Below are positions 1 through 6,992 of a DNA stretch of 7,651 nt, piece by piece. The translations under genes were made by a program, and so were the position numbers. The notes under the pieces are model-generated. The model was given only the letters and a program-made list of their open reading frames with translations, was not told the DNA's origin and ran no database searches. This DNA is from Kiritimatiellia bacterium (GTDB taxonomy: Bacteria; Verrucomicrobiota; Kiritimatiellia; CAIQIC01; Lenti-01), in NCBI GenBank assembly GCA_018432565.1, contig JAHDSS010000077.1, forward strand, positions 1-7,651. Direction: 5' to 3'. Within the stretch, counting starts at the first letter, position 1. Every line of letters starts with the position of its first letter.

Positions 1-127
1 CGTTGGCCTGCCGCCAGAGATACCACGTCGCGGCGCCGAAATCGATGGTCTCGCCCGTGGCGTTGTACAGCTCCACGAACTTGGCGTTGGCCACATCCAG
101 CGGATCCGCCACTTCGGAAATGAACAG
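1..127 (-). other. Lamin-tail domain (partial) inserted at the end of repeat copy 2
   Basis: The peptide begins LFISEVADPLDVANAKFVEL, followed by YNATGETIDF, then WYLWRQAN at the window edge. The ISEV...KFVELYN....IDF pattern is the classic start of bacterial lamin-tail (LTD) domains, found in secreted proteins and nucleases. Only about 42 residues are visible. It begins 7 residues after the FN3 half-domain that ends repeat copy 2. Confidence 0.8.
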
Positions 128-3100
128 CCCGCCGTTGCCGGAAGTCTGGAACTCCGGCTCCGTGCTGACATCCAGCCGGTAGCCGGTTGCGCCGTCCACC
201 GCCGCCCAGCTGGCGAGGAAGTTCGTATAGCCGGCCACGGCATCCAGCCCGGTCGGGACGGCCGGCGCGCAGCTGGCCGTCGCGGCCTGGGCGACGACAC
301 CCGCCGAATAGTAGTCGTTGTTCACCGAGTAGAACTTGAAGTCATAGGTCGAATCATCCGCCAGCCCGGAGGCCGTCGCCGCGGTGCCGGAGCCCGCGTA
401 GATGACGGTGCCGGCGCCGAGGGAGTCGCTGACCGAATAGGCCGCGCCCTGGGTCGGCTCGGTCCAGGCGTCGCCCGCGAGCTTCGCCACCACCATCACG
501 TCGTGGCTCTGCGCATTCAACGCCCATTCCAGATCGATCTCGCTGGTCGGCGACGTCGTGCTCTGCGTCGCCGTCTGGCCGGTCGGATCGTTGATCGCGT
601 TGACCGTCACCGTCAGCGTCGCCCCTGCACCGGTGGCCCCCATGTCCGCCCAGTCCGTGCTGGACGCCGTGTACCAGAAGTCCGTGCCGTGTTCGGCCCC
701 GTAGTCCATCTGGAAGCCCCAGTACCAGGTGCCCGCCTGGCCGAACACGCCGGAATCCACGGTCTTGTGCTCGGCATCGGTGAAGGCCGTCCAGTCGCTG
801 GCGGTGCCGCCGGCGAGATCGGCGTTGTCAAAGCTCAGCCAGAGGCGGGCCGCGCCCCAGTTCGCTTCCAGCGTGCCCCACGAATCAAAACCGAACGTCT
901 GGGCGGAATCGCCCAGGAAGATCGTCGCCGGGGCCTCCGGCGAACCGCCGCTGGTGTTGCGGGCCTGCGGCAGGATCACCTCTTCCTCCAGGGTCGTCAC
1001 CGAGGCCGTCGCGGAGTTTTCGCTCACGCAGGCCTCGGCGCTTTCGGCGCGCACCCGGAAGTAATAGGTGGTGTTGTCCACCAGGCCGGTCACCGCCGCG
1101 CCGGTCACGTTGCCCACCGACCGGTCTTCGTACCCGGCGACATAGGCCGGCGGATCGCCGGCGGCCACGCCCGCATAGAAGTTGTCGAACTGCATGACCG
1201 CGCCGCTGTACGTCCGGATTTCATAGGACAGGACGTTTTCGCCGCTCTGCGGAACCACCAGATAGGTCGCCTTGGTCCATTCCGCGGCATCCGCCAGGTA
1301 CGTGGTCGGCTGCAGGCTGTCCCCGGACACCTGTCCGCCCTGGGTCCAGCTCGCCCAGATCCGCGCATTGCCCGTGCCCTTGTAGTAGAAGCTGATCTCG
1401 AATTCGGTGACGCCGTCGCCCGTCAGGGTGACGTTCTGCGTCAGGTCCCGCGTGGAGGTCGCCGTGATCGCCACGTGATAGGTCCCCTCGTAAGGATCGG
1501 TCGCCGACACCGCATACTCGGTTTCGAACTTGTCCCAGCCCGTGCTGTCGCCGGACTCGAAGCCGGCGTTGACCATCTGGTTGTCGGCGTCCGCGCCGAA
1601 TTCCGTGGTGCTGACGTCGAGGCGGTAATCCGCCGCGCCGGCCACGGCATCCCACGCCGCCGTGAAGCTGGTTTCGTTGGTTTCGCTGGCATGCAGCCCG
1701 GCGGGGGCCTCCGGCTCGCAGCCGGCGGTTTCCGCCTGCGCCGTCACGCCCGCGGAATAGTAGCCGTTGTTTTCCGAGTAGAACTTGAAGTCATACACCG
1801 TCTCCGCATCGAGGCCGCTGGCCGTCGCGGACGTCGCGGAACCGACGTACACCACCGTGCCGTCGCCCAGCGGATCCGCCGCCGAATACGTGGTCCCCTG
1901 CACGGGTTCCGTCCACGAACCCGTGGCCGGCTTCACCACCACCATCACGTTGTGGCCCTGCGCATCCTGCGTCCAGCCCAGATCGATTTCATCCATCGGA
2001 TCGCCCGCGCCCGCTTCCGCCGTCTGCCCGGACGGATCGCCGAGCGCGCTGACCGCAAAATAGGCCGAGGTCAGATCCAGGGGGGGATACAGCGTCGAAT
2101 TGCCCCACCCGGCGCCGGACTTCGATGTGAAGTCGTCTTCCGCCGCGGCCCGGGCCTGGCAGATGACGTAATGGTTCGCAACCGAGGTAAACTGCGTCCC
2201 GCTCAAATTGCGGCGCACGCGCTTGTTGGGCCAGTCGCCATCCTCGTACCAGCCCGCCTCGCCCCAGGTGTAATCCGTCCCCTCGGTGCTGGTGCCCACG
2301 CCGACCTGCGCATAGTTCCACGTCTCCTGGCCGATTTCGAAGTTCACGAAAAACTCGCCCAGGGTGTCGCCCAGATAATAGCTCCCCATCGGGGTCCCGG
2401 CGCTCATCGGACTGATCCAGATCCCCGTCGGCGCCGCCGTCGTGGACTCGCCGGCCGCCGCCCCGAACGCCGTCTCGACGTCCTCGCTGTTGCGAGCCTT
2501 GACCTGGAAGCCGTACGCCGTCTCCGGCGACAGCCCGGTCGCCGCGGTCGTGCCCCACTCCGCCGCCGTCTGCCAGTCTTCCGCCACGCCGAACGTGCCG
2601 TCCGCCTGCAGGTAGGCGCTGTCGTTGGTCAGCTGAATCGCATACTCGGTCGCCGCGGGATTGCCGTTGGCGTTCACCGCCACGTCCAGCGTCGTCGGGG
2701 TCGGATTGTCCACCGTCGGCGCCGCCGGCACGTTGGCCAGCGTGGTGAAGCTCAGCTCGTTCGCCGCCAGAGTCGTATCCACGGAATTCACCGCATAGGC
2801 CCGGAAATAATAGACCTGATTCACGTCCAGCGACGACAGATCCACCGAATATTCGCCTGTTCCCCCGGCCGCCGCCGCGGTCGGATTGTCCGTGATCGTC
2901 ACGCCGCTGCCGGTCTTGTAGACCACGCCGCGCTCGGTCACCGTGTCGCCGCCGTCATCCGTCACGTTGCCGTTGGCCGTCGCCGCCGGCGCCGATGCCG
3001 CTCGCCGCCACCGTCGTCACCGAGGGCGCCACGGGCCCGCCGCCGGTGTAGTCCGCAATGCTGAAATCATCGATCAGGATGCGCTCGCCCGCCGTCTGCT

Positions 3101-3557
3101 GCACGCGGACAATGATGTTGTCGCTCGCGCTGTTCAGGTCATAGGTGAATTCCTGGTAGGTCAGGGTCGGGCTGATCGTCGACGAAATGTCCGTGAAGCC
3201 CGCGCCGTCCACGTTGACCTGGACCTTGAACTGCTCCTGCGGGCTGTTGTCCCAGCCCCGGTACCAGAACGAAATCGTGCCCACGCCGCCGTCCTTGCCG
3301 TTGCCGTCGTCCCCCTGGTACTGCAGATAGTTGGCGGATCCGCTCGAGGCCAGCCGCGCGCAGGAGCCGGACCGCGCGCTGCCGCTGCGCAGTCCGCTGT
3401 TGATGCGCCAGCCCGACGAGGTCTGGTCCGCGTAGGACGTGCCGAACAGCGAATCGAACGACTCGCTGACCGCCGCCTCGGCCGCCAGCGGCAACAGAAC
3501 CCAGCATAACCCTGCCGCCACAACCCATTTCCACCCGCTTGCACGTTTCGTCTTCAT
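1..3557 (-). CDS. Large exported multidomain protein (jelly-roll, FN3-like repeats, CBM-like and lamin-tail domains); frameshifted, 3' end outside window
   Basis: Not recognised as a named gene; most likely a secreted or surface-anchored adhesion or polymer-binding protein. The ATG at 3557 opens a Sec signal peptide: basic start (KTKR), hydrophobic core at residues 12-25, and an AEA cleavage site near residue 28. AAAGGG lies 7 bases upstream. Residues about 30-168 form a beta-rich jelly-roll-like domain ending in an 'ILIDDFSI' strand. An FN3-like module (with GNVTDDGGDTVTERGVVY) spans about residues 172-265, and an ordinary FN3 lies at 2734-2447. Next come a domain beginning YYLGDTLGEFF (2380-2042), a repeat module (2041-1598), a CBM-like insert (about 1576-1166), the FN3 remainder (1147-992), a diverged second copy of the YYLGD-type domain (922-593), the second repeat copy (592-149), and a lamin-tail domain (127-1) running off the edge. 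The frame changes by one base at about 2984-2990: the starting frame stops at 2955, while the other frame stays open and domain-like to base 1. I see no enzymatic domain. The anchor or sorting signal would be outside the window. Confidence 0.85.
149..592 (-). repeat. 148-residue repeat module, copy 2
   Basis: This copy starts at NDPTGQTA, passes through EIDLEWALNAQSHDVMVV, GTVIYAGSGTAATASGL and YDFKFYSVNNDYYSAGV, and ends with WAAVDGATGYRLDVSTEPEF. It has the same length as copy 1 and aligns without gaps. It is diverged at many codons, so the duplication is not brand new. Conserved cysteines sit just after the YYSAGV segment in both copies (the codons starting at 269 and 1718 on the + strand). 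Confidence 0.9.
1166..1576 (-). other. CBM4/9-like domain inserted within an FN3 fold
   Basis: After RLDVSTTEF the chain leaves the FN3 pattern and enters a typical carbohydrate-binding-like domain: VNAGFESGDSTGWDKF at the front, EISFYYKG in the middle, and VLSYEIRTYSG followed by MQFDNFYAG at the end. Downstream the FN3 resumes at 1147-992 with YVAGYEDRSVGNVTG and LVDNTTYYFRVRAES. The opening and closing motifs are those of CBM4/9/22-type jelly rolls; whether it binds a sugar cannot be read from the sequence. Confidence 0.7.
1598..2041 (-). repeat. 148-residue repeat module, copy 1 (FN3-like domain plus first half of an FN3)
   Basis: This copy starts at GDPSGQTA, continues through EIDLGWTQDAQGHNVMVV, GTVVYVGSATSATASGL and YDFKFYSENNGYYSAGV, and ends with WDAVAGAADYRLDVSTTEF. 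It aligns without gaps to copy 2 at 149-592. The two are offset by exactly 1449 bases and share a 22-base perfect match (1774-1795 with 325-346). The first part resembles the 'IDLxW ... Y.FK.YS' FN3-like modules common in secreted proteins of Bacteroidota and PVC bacteria. The last part (1714-1598) is the front half of a standard FN3 fold. Its role is probably structural or spacing. Confidence 0.9.
2984..2990 (-). other. Single-base frameshift in the exported protein gene
   Basis: Reading from 3557, the frame gives a normal FN3-like start (VTTVAASGIGA) through base 2988, then degenerates to GGDGQRQRDG and stops at 2955-2957. Skipping one base in the GC-only stretch here gives AATANGNVTDDGG, the expected continuation of this FN3-like family, and that frame then has no stop down to base 1. 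One extra base on the + strand among 2984-2990 is the simplest explanation. It could be a sequencing or assembly error, a real recent mutation, or (less likely, since there is no slippery heptamer) programmed frameshifting. Confidence 0.85.
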
Positions 3558-3597
3558 ATGCCGACCCTTTGCGTTGAAGGAACCGATCCGGCTGTCC

Positions 3598-3620
3598 GGG
3601 AAAAGAACCCAACCTTTCCC
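3598..3620 (-). promoter_or_regulatory. Small hairpin in the leader of the exported protein
   Basis: GGGAAA (3598-3603) and TTTCCC (3615-3620) form a perfect 6-base inverted repeat with an 11-base loop. It lies between the putative promoter and the start codon at 3557. It may be a leader structure or chance; it has no ligand-binding architecture that I recognise as a riboswitch. Confidence 0.25.
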
Positions 3621-3655
3621 ATGTGACGCCGGAAGACAGTCCCACGAATAGGCGG

Positions 3656-3685
3656 ATTATCCCCCGCCCCTTGCCTGCCCCGCAA
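3656..3685 (-). promoter_or_regulatory. Putative sigma-70-type promoter for the exported protein
   Basis: Read on the minus strand, TTGCGG (3685-3680) and GATAAT (3661-3656) are separated by 18 bases. The -10 matches consensus at five of six positions and the -35 only at its first three. It would give a leader of roughly 90 bases before the ATG at 3557. This is inferred from pattern only. Confidence 0.4.
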
Positions 3686-3787
3686 TGGATTTAATGTTCG
3701 TTTTTGGTTAAGATGCCGGTCTCTTCTGCGTCCGGCCGGCACCGGCGCCTGGATGGAATGGGATATTGGAAATGCCCGGGCGGTACG

Positions 3788-3797
3788 CCCCCCCCCC
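3788..3797. repeat. Run of ten C in the spacer after gdhA
   Basis: C10 on the plus strand (G10 read in the direction of gdhA), 24 bases beyond the gdhA stop codon and about 230 bases upstream of the exported-protein start. No terminator hairpin adjoins it. Confidence 0.7.
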
Positions 3798-3820
3798 TGC
3801 TCGATGGCCAGCCGGCCCCG

Positions 3821-5092
3821 CTACGGATAAATCCCGCGCAGTGTCGCCGCCTTGGCCACGCGGCTGATCGCCAGCATCTGCGCCGCGGTGCGCAGATCGC
3901 ACTTCTCTCGCGCCGCCACATCGGAGACATCCTGAAAGCTTCGCATCATCAGCCGGTCCAGGCTGCGGTTCACGACTTCCTCGTCCCAAAAGTTCGCCTG
4001 CAAGTCCTGCACCCACTCGAAATAGGATACCGTTACGCCGCCCGCGTTGGCCAGAATGTCCGGCACCACCACCACCCCCGCCTTCGCCAGAATCTCGTCC
4101 GCCTCCGGCGTCGTCGGCCCGTTCGCGCCTTCCACGATGATCTTCGCCTTCACCGCCCCCGCGTTGTCCGCCGTGATCTGGTTCTCCAGCGCGCACGGCG
4201 CCAGGATGTCCGCCGGCAGCGCCAGCAGGCGCGCATTGGCCGCGTCGTGCCCCTCCATGTATTCCCCCCCGCCAAACCCCTTGATCTGGCGGTCCGCGCT
4301 TTTCTGCACGTGCGCCAGCAGCGCCGGAATGTCCAGCCCCCGCGGATTGAACAGCCCGCCGCCCACATCCGTGACCCCCGTGATCTTGAATCCCTTGCCA
4401 TGCAGGAACTTTGCCGTCGATCTGCCCACGTTGCCGAACCCCTGGATCGCCACCGTGCTCTGCGCCGGATGCAGCCCCAGCCGTTCCGCCGCCGCCATCA
4501 TCACCGTCGCCACCCCGCGCCCCGTCGCTTCCGCCCGCCCTTCGCTGCCCCCGATCTCCACCGGTTTGCCCGTCACGACGCCGGGCACGGCATAGCCCAC
4601 CGTCATCGAATACGTGTCCATCATCCACGACATCACCTGCGGATTCGTGTTCACGTCCGGCGCCGGAATGTCCTTCGCCGGGCCGATGATGATGGAGATC
4701 TCGCTGGTGAAGCGACGCGTCATGCGCTCGATCTCCCCCAGGCTCATCTGCGACGGGTCGCACACAATGCCCCCCTTGGCCCCGCCGTAGGGCAGCCCGA
4801 TCACCGCGCACTTCCACGTCATCAGCATCGCCAGCGCCTTCACCTCGTCCAGCGTCACCGACGGATGATAGCGCACGCCCCCCTTCGTCGGCCCGCGCTC
4901 GGAATTGTGCTGCACCCGGTAGCCCTCGAACACTTCGACGTGTCCGTCATCCATCCGGATCGGCACCGACACCACCAGCGAACGCTGGCAATGGCGCATT
5001 TTCGCGTGAATGTTCGGATCCAGCCCCATCCGCTCCGCCACCCGGTCCAATTGCCGGCACGCCATGTTCCAAAAACTGAAGCGATCGCTCAT
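3821..5092 (-). CDS. gdhA: Glu/Leu/Phe/Val dehydrogenase family: glutamate dehydrogenase
   Basis: A 423-residue cytosolic enzyme catalysing reversible oxidative deamination of glutamate to 2-oxoglutarate and ammonia with NAD(P), linking amino-acid catabolism to the TCA cycle. The length is normal for the hexameric family. The N-terminal dimerisation/substrate domain carries GPTKGGVRYHP (K70), MTWKCAV (K94), the signature LPYGGAKGG with catalytic lysine K106, and PAPDVNT with catalytic D146. The spacing 70-94-106-146 equals that of the classic K89-K113-K125-D165 set of clostridial GDH. The Rossmann domain has GFGNVG at 218-223 and VTDVGG just after it; cofactor preference is not certain from this. 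EGANGPTTPEAD and ILANAGGVTVSYFEWVQ close the active cleft. The start is fixed by AGGAGG 7 bases upstream and by the family N-terminus. It is transcribed away from the GH13 gene and toward the exported protein, 263 bases from it. Close relatives act on branched-chain or aromatic amino acids, so other substrates cannot be excluded. Confidence 0.95.
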   Translation of the reverse strand: MSDRFSFWNMACRQLDRVAERMGLDPNIHAKMRHCQRSLVVSVPIRMDDGHVEVFEGYRVQHNSERGPTKGGVRYHPSVTLDEVKALAMLMTWKCAVIGLPYGGAKGGIVCDPSQMSLGEIERMTRRFTSEISIIIGPAKDIPAPDVNTNPQVMSWMMDTYSMTVGYAVPGVVTGKPVEIGGSEGRAEATGRGVATVMMAAAERLGLHPAQSTVAIQGFGNVGRSTAKFLHGKGFKITGVTDVGGGLFNPRGLDIPALLAHVQKSADRQIKGFGGGEYMEGHDAANARLLALPADILAPCALENQITADNAGAVKAKIIVEGANGPTTPEADEILAKAGVVVVPDILANAGGVTVSYFEWVQDLQANFWDEEVVNRSLDRLMMRSFQDVSDVAAREKCDLRTAAQMLAISRVAKAATLRGIYP

Positions 5093-5099
5093 GAGATAT

Positions 5100-5105
5100 C
5101 CTCCT
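5100..5105 (-). promoter_or_regulatory. Strong Shine-Dalgarno of the glutamate dehydrogenase gene
   Basis: AGGAGG on the minus strand, with a 7-base spacer to the ATG at 5092. It is the best ribosome-binding site in the window and confirms this start. Confidence 0.85.
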
Positions 5106-5210
5106 GCAGTTCTGATTTCTTCAGCCTACTCCCGTCCGCCTCCCGCTGGAAAGCGAAACCCGACCGCCCGCCCCGCTTTTCTCCGCCCCTCTTTCCCCGT
5201 TTCAGTTCCC

Positions 5211-5237
5211 CCTCTGATCCCTCTGCGTCCTCTGCGG
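5211..5237. repeat. Three tandem 9-base units (CCTCTGNNN)
   Basis: CCTCTGATC, CCTCTGCGT and CCTCTGCGG follow one another without gaps. They lie in the pyrimidine-rich divergent spacer, about 105 bases before the GH13 start. Confidence 0.7.
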
Positions 5238-5341
5238 CAACCCCGGCCTTGTCGCCCTCCGCCCTCCGACCGCCGACCACGGACCTCGAAATCCCCCCCC
5301 GGTCTTGCGCCCGGCGCCATCCCCCGGTAGGATGCCCGGCC

Positions 5342-6868
5342 ATGAAAACGTCTTCGTCATCCTGGATCGCCTCCGCCGTTCTCTACCAGATCAACCTGCG
5401 TTCCCTCGCCGCCCGCGAGCCGCGCAACGCCATCGAGGCCGCCACCGAAAAGCCCCTGGCCGAATCCCCTCTGGCCTATCTGACCCGCCATCTGCCCCGG
5501 CTGCGCCGCCTGGGCGTCAACACCCTGTACCTCCTGCCGCCCTATCCGATCGGACAGTTCGCCCGCAAGGGGATCGGATCGCCCTACGCCTCGCGCGATT
5601 TCACCGCCGTGGATCCCGAATACGGCACCCGCGCCGAGATCATCGGCTTCATCCGGCGCGCCCATGAACTCCGTTTCAAAGTCCTGTTCGACATCACCCC
5701 GAACCACACCGCCCGCGACCACGTGTGGATGACCGAACACCCCGAGTACTACGTCAAGGCCCCCGACGGCTCCGCGTTCTACGACTGCGACTGGTCCGAC
5801 ACCGCCAAGCTCGACTACACCCAGCCCGCCCTGCGCCTGGCCATGATCGAGGTGTATGACTATTGGCTGTCCATCCTCGGCCCCGGCGACGACGGCCGGC
5901 CCGACGGCATTGACGGCTTCCGCCTCGACATGGCCCATTTCATCAATGACAACTCCTTCTGGGACCAGGCCCTGCCCGTCCTGCGCGCGCGCCACCCCGG
6001 CCGCGACCTGCTGTTCATGGCCGAATGCTACGGCTTTCAGAACAACCTCGGCCTCTTCGCCCGCGGCATGGACGCCGCCTACGACGATGACTTCTACAAG
6101 CTGTGCCAGTACGCCTACGCCGTGGACGAGGAAGGCTCCTCCCGCCTGCGGCTCTCCGAAGACGCCCACCACAACCACGACTTCCATCCCGTCCTGGACG
6201 CCTGGCAGGACGGCGGCATCGCCGCCGCCGCCGGGCGCATCCTGATGCAGTACGAAGAGGCCGCTCCCCGGTTCGCCGGCCCGCGCTACGCCGCCCGCTA
6301 CACCGACAACCACGACGAAGGCCGCGGCCTCTACCGCTTCGGTCCCGGCGCCTTCCGCGCCCTCAATCTCCTCGCCTTCCTCTCCCCCCGCGCCCTCCCC
6401 TTCCTGCTCACCGGGCAGGAATTCGGCGCCGTCAACCGCCCGTCTATCCACGCCCGCTGCCAGCCCTGCGACAAGGGACGGCGCCTGCTCTCCGCCGACG
6501 GCCGGGAATTCCGCCAGGAAGGCGTCGAGTTCGAAGGCAACCTCTTCGCCCGCGGATTCGAGGAACGCCGGCACTGGCGGGAATTCTTCCGCGACCTGAT
6601 CGCCCTGCGCCGGAAACACCGCCCCCTGGTGGACGGCGCCTGCGCGCTGACCGACCCCGGCGAGGACGCCCCGCCCCACGAACGCACCGTCGTCGCCTTC
6701 GACCGCACCCTCGGCCGCCGCCTGATCCGCTGCGCCGTCAATCTCGGCGACCAGCCCCGGCGGCTCGAACGCGCCCCCCACCTCTTCGCCGGGCCGGTCC
6801 TGTACGGCGAACTCGGCCCCGACGGCGTCCTGCCGCCCTTCGGCGCCTGCGTCGTCCAGGTGTCGTAG
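5342..6868 (+). CDS. GH13 alpha-amylase-family glycoside hydrolase/transferase, cytoplasmic
   Basis: A 508-residue (beta/alpha)8-barrel enzyme acting on alpha-glucans or small alpha-glucosides by the retaining mechanism. The conserved GH13 regions are present in order. Region I is DITPNHT (D117, N121, H122), and region II is GFRLDMAHF (R194, nucleophile D196). Region III is MAECYGF (acid/base E228), and region IV is YTDNHDEGR (H324, D325). GQEFG at 358-362 is the usual late-barrel motif. The barrel begins at VLYQINLRSL, and SPYASRDFTAVDPEYG is the typical early loop. Residues after about 430 form a small C-terminal beta domain. There is no signal peptide, transmembrane segment or starch-binding module, so it should be cytoplasmic. 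The ATG at 5342 was chosen because homology begins here and TAGGA lies 9 bases upstream; the longer open frame to 3704 is antisense to gdhA. Hydrolase, transferase or isomerase (trehalose-synthase-like) activity cannot be separated by eye, and no glycogen or maltose genes adjoin it. Confidence 0.9.
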   Translation: MKTSSSSWIASAVLYQINLRSLAAREPRNAIEAATEKPLAESPLAYLTRHLPRLRRLGVNTLYLLPPYPIGQFARKGIGSPYASRDFTAVDPEYGTRAEIIGFIRRAHELRFKVLFDITPNHTARDHVWMTEHPEYYVKAPDGSAFYDCDWSDTAKLDYTQPALRLAMIEVYDYWLSILGPGDDGRPDGIDGFRLDMAHFINDNSFWDQALPVLRARHPGRDLLFMAECYGFQNNLGLFARGMDAAYDDDFYKLCQYAYAVDEEGSSRLRLSEDAHHNHDFHPVLDAWQDGGIAAAAGRILMQYEEAAPRFAGPRYAARYTDNHDEGRGLYRFGPGAFRALNLLAFLSPRALPFLLTGQEFGAVNRPSIHARCQPCDKGRRLLSADGREFRQEGVEFEGNLFARGFEERRHWREFFRDLIALRRKHRPLVDGACALTDPGEDAPPHERTVVAFDRTLGRRLIRCAVNLGDQPRRLERAPHLFAGPVLYGELGPDGVLPPFGACVVQVS

Positions 6869-6875
6869 GAGAAGA

Positions 6876-6936
6876 ATTCAGGATTCAGGATTGGATGGCT
6901 TCCCGTTCTGAATCCCGGCTCCTGATCCCTGAATCC
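6876..6936. repeat. Repeated heptamer and imperfect inverted repeat downstream of the GH13 gene
   Basis: ATTCAGG occurs twice in tandem (6876-6882, 6883-6889), followed by ATTGG. Its complement appears as CCTGATCCCTGAAT at 6921-6934, forming arms of about 14 bases with one bulge and one mismatch. A second internal CTGAATCC (6908-6915) can pair with GGATTCAG (6881-6888), as can 6929-6936. It lies 10 bases after the GH13 stop. It could act as a weak terminator or mRNA 3'-end structure, but no clear T-run follows. It also looks like one member of an interspersed intergenic repeat family. Confidence 0.6.
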
Positions 6937-6992
6937 TTCTTCCCTGGGATATTCCTTGTTGGACCGTGGACATTCGGGCATCATTTCCACCC

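Larger units (their letters stand above)
5093..5341. promoter_or_regulatory. Divergent intergenic region between gdhA and the GH13 gene
   Basis: These 249 bases must hold both divergent promoters, but I see no convincing -10/-35 pair in either direction. The plus strand is markedly pyrimidine-rich from about 5106 to 5300, with a run of eight C at 5293-5300. The apparent open frame crossing it on the plus strand has low-complexity P/S/R-rich translation and is not coding. Confidence 0.5.

Noticed and set aside
1598..2041. Mobile element explaining the internal repeats
   Set aside because: The repeats are in-frame protein modules of one gene without terminal inverted repeats or transposase, so domain duplication explains them.
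2984..2990. Programmed ribosomal frameshifting
   Set aside because: There is no slippery heptamer, and no downstream structure is evident by eye. A plain indel is simpler.
503..3064. 853-residue open frame on the plus strand
   Set aside because: Antisense to the exported protein. Its translation is a low-complexity R/G/H/V-rich mixture, the usual by-product of GC-rich codon use on the opposite strand. The minus strand carries clear domains.
3714..3746. Inverted repeat TGCCGG...CCGGCA as a terminator for gdhA
   Set aside because: The stem is short with a 16-base loop and, in the direction of gdhA transcription, no T-run follows; the T-run lies on the other strand.
3704..5341. Upstream extension of the GH13 open frame (about 546 extra codons)
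   Set aside because: It runs antisense through gdhA and the divergent spacer, with arginine/histidine-rich translation. GH13 homology begins only at the ATG at 5342.
5357..6781. 474-residue open frame on the minus strand
   Set aside because: Exact antisense of the GH13 gene with G/A/V/E-rich translation and no domain signature.
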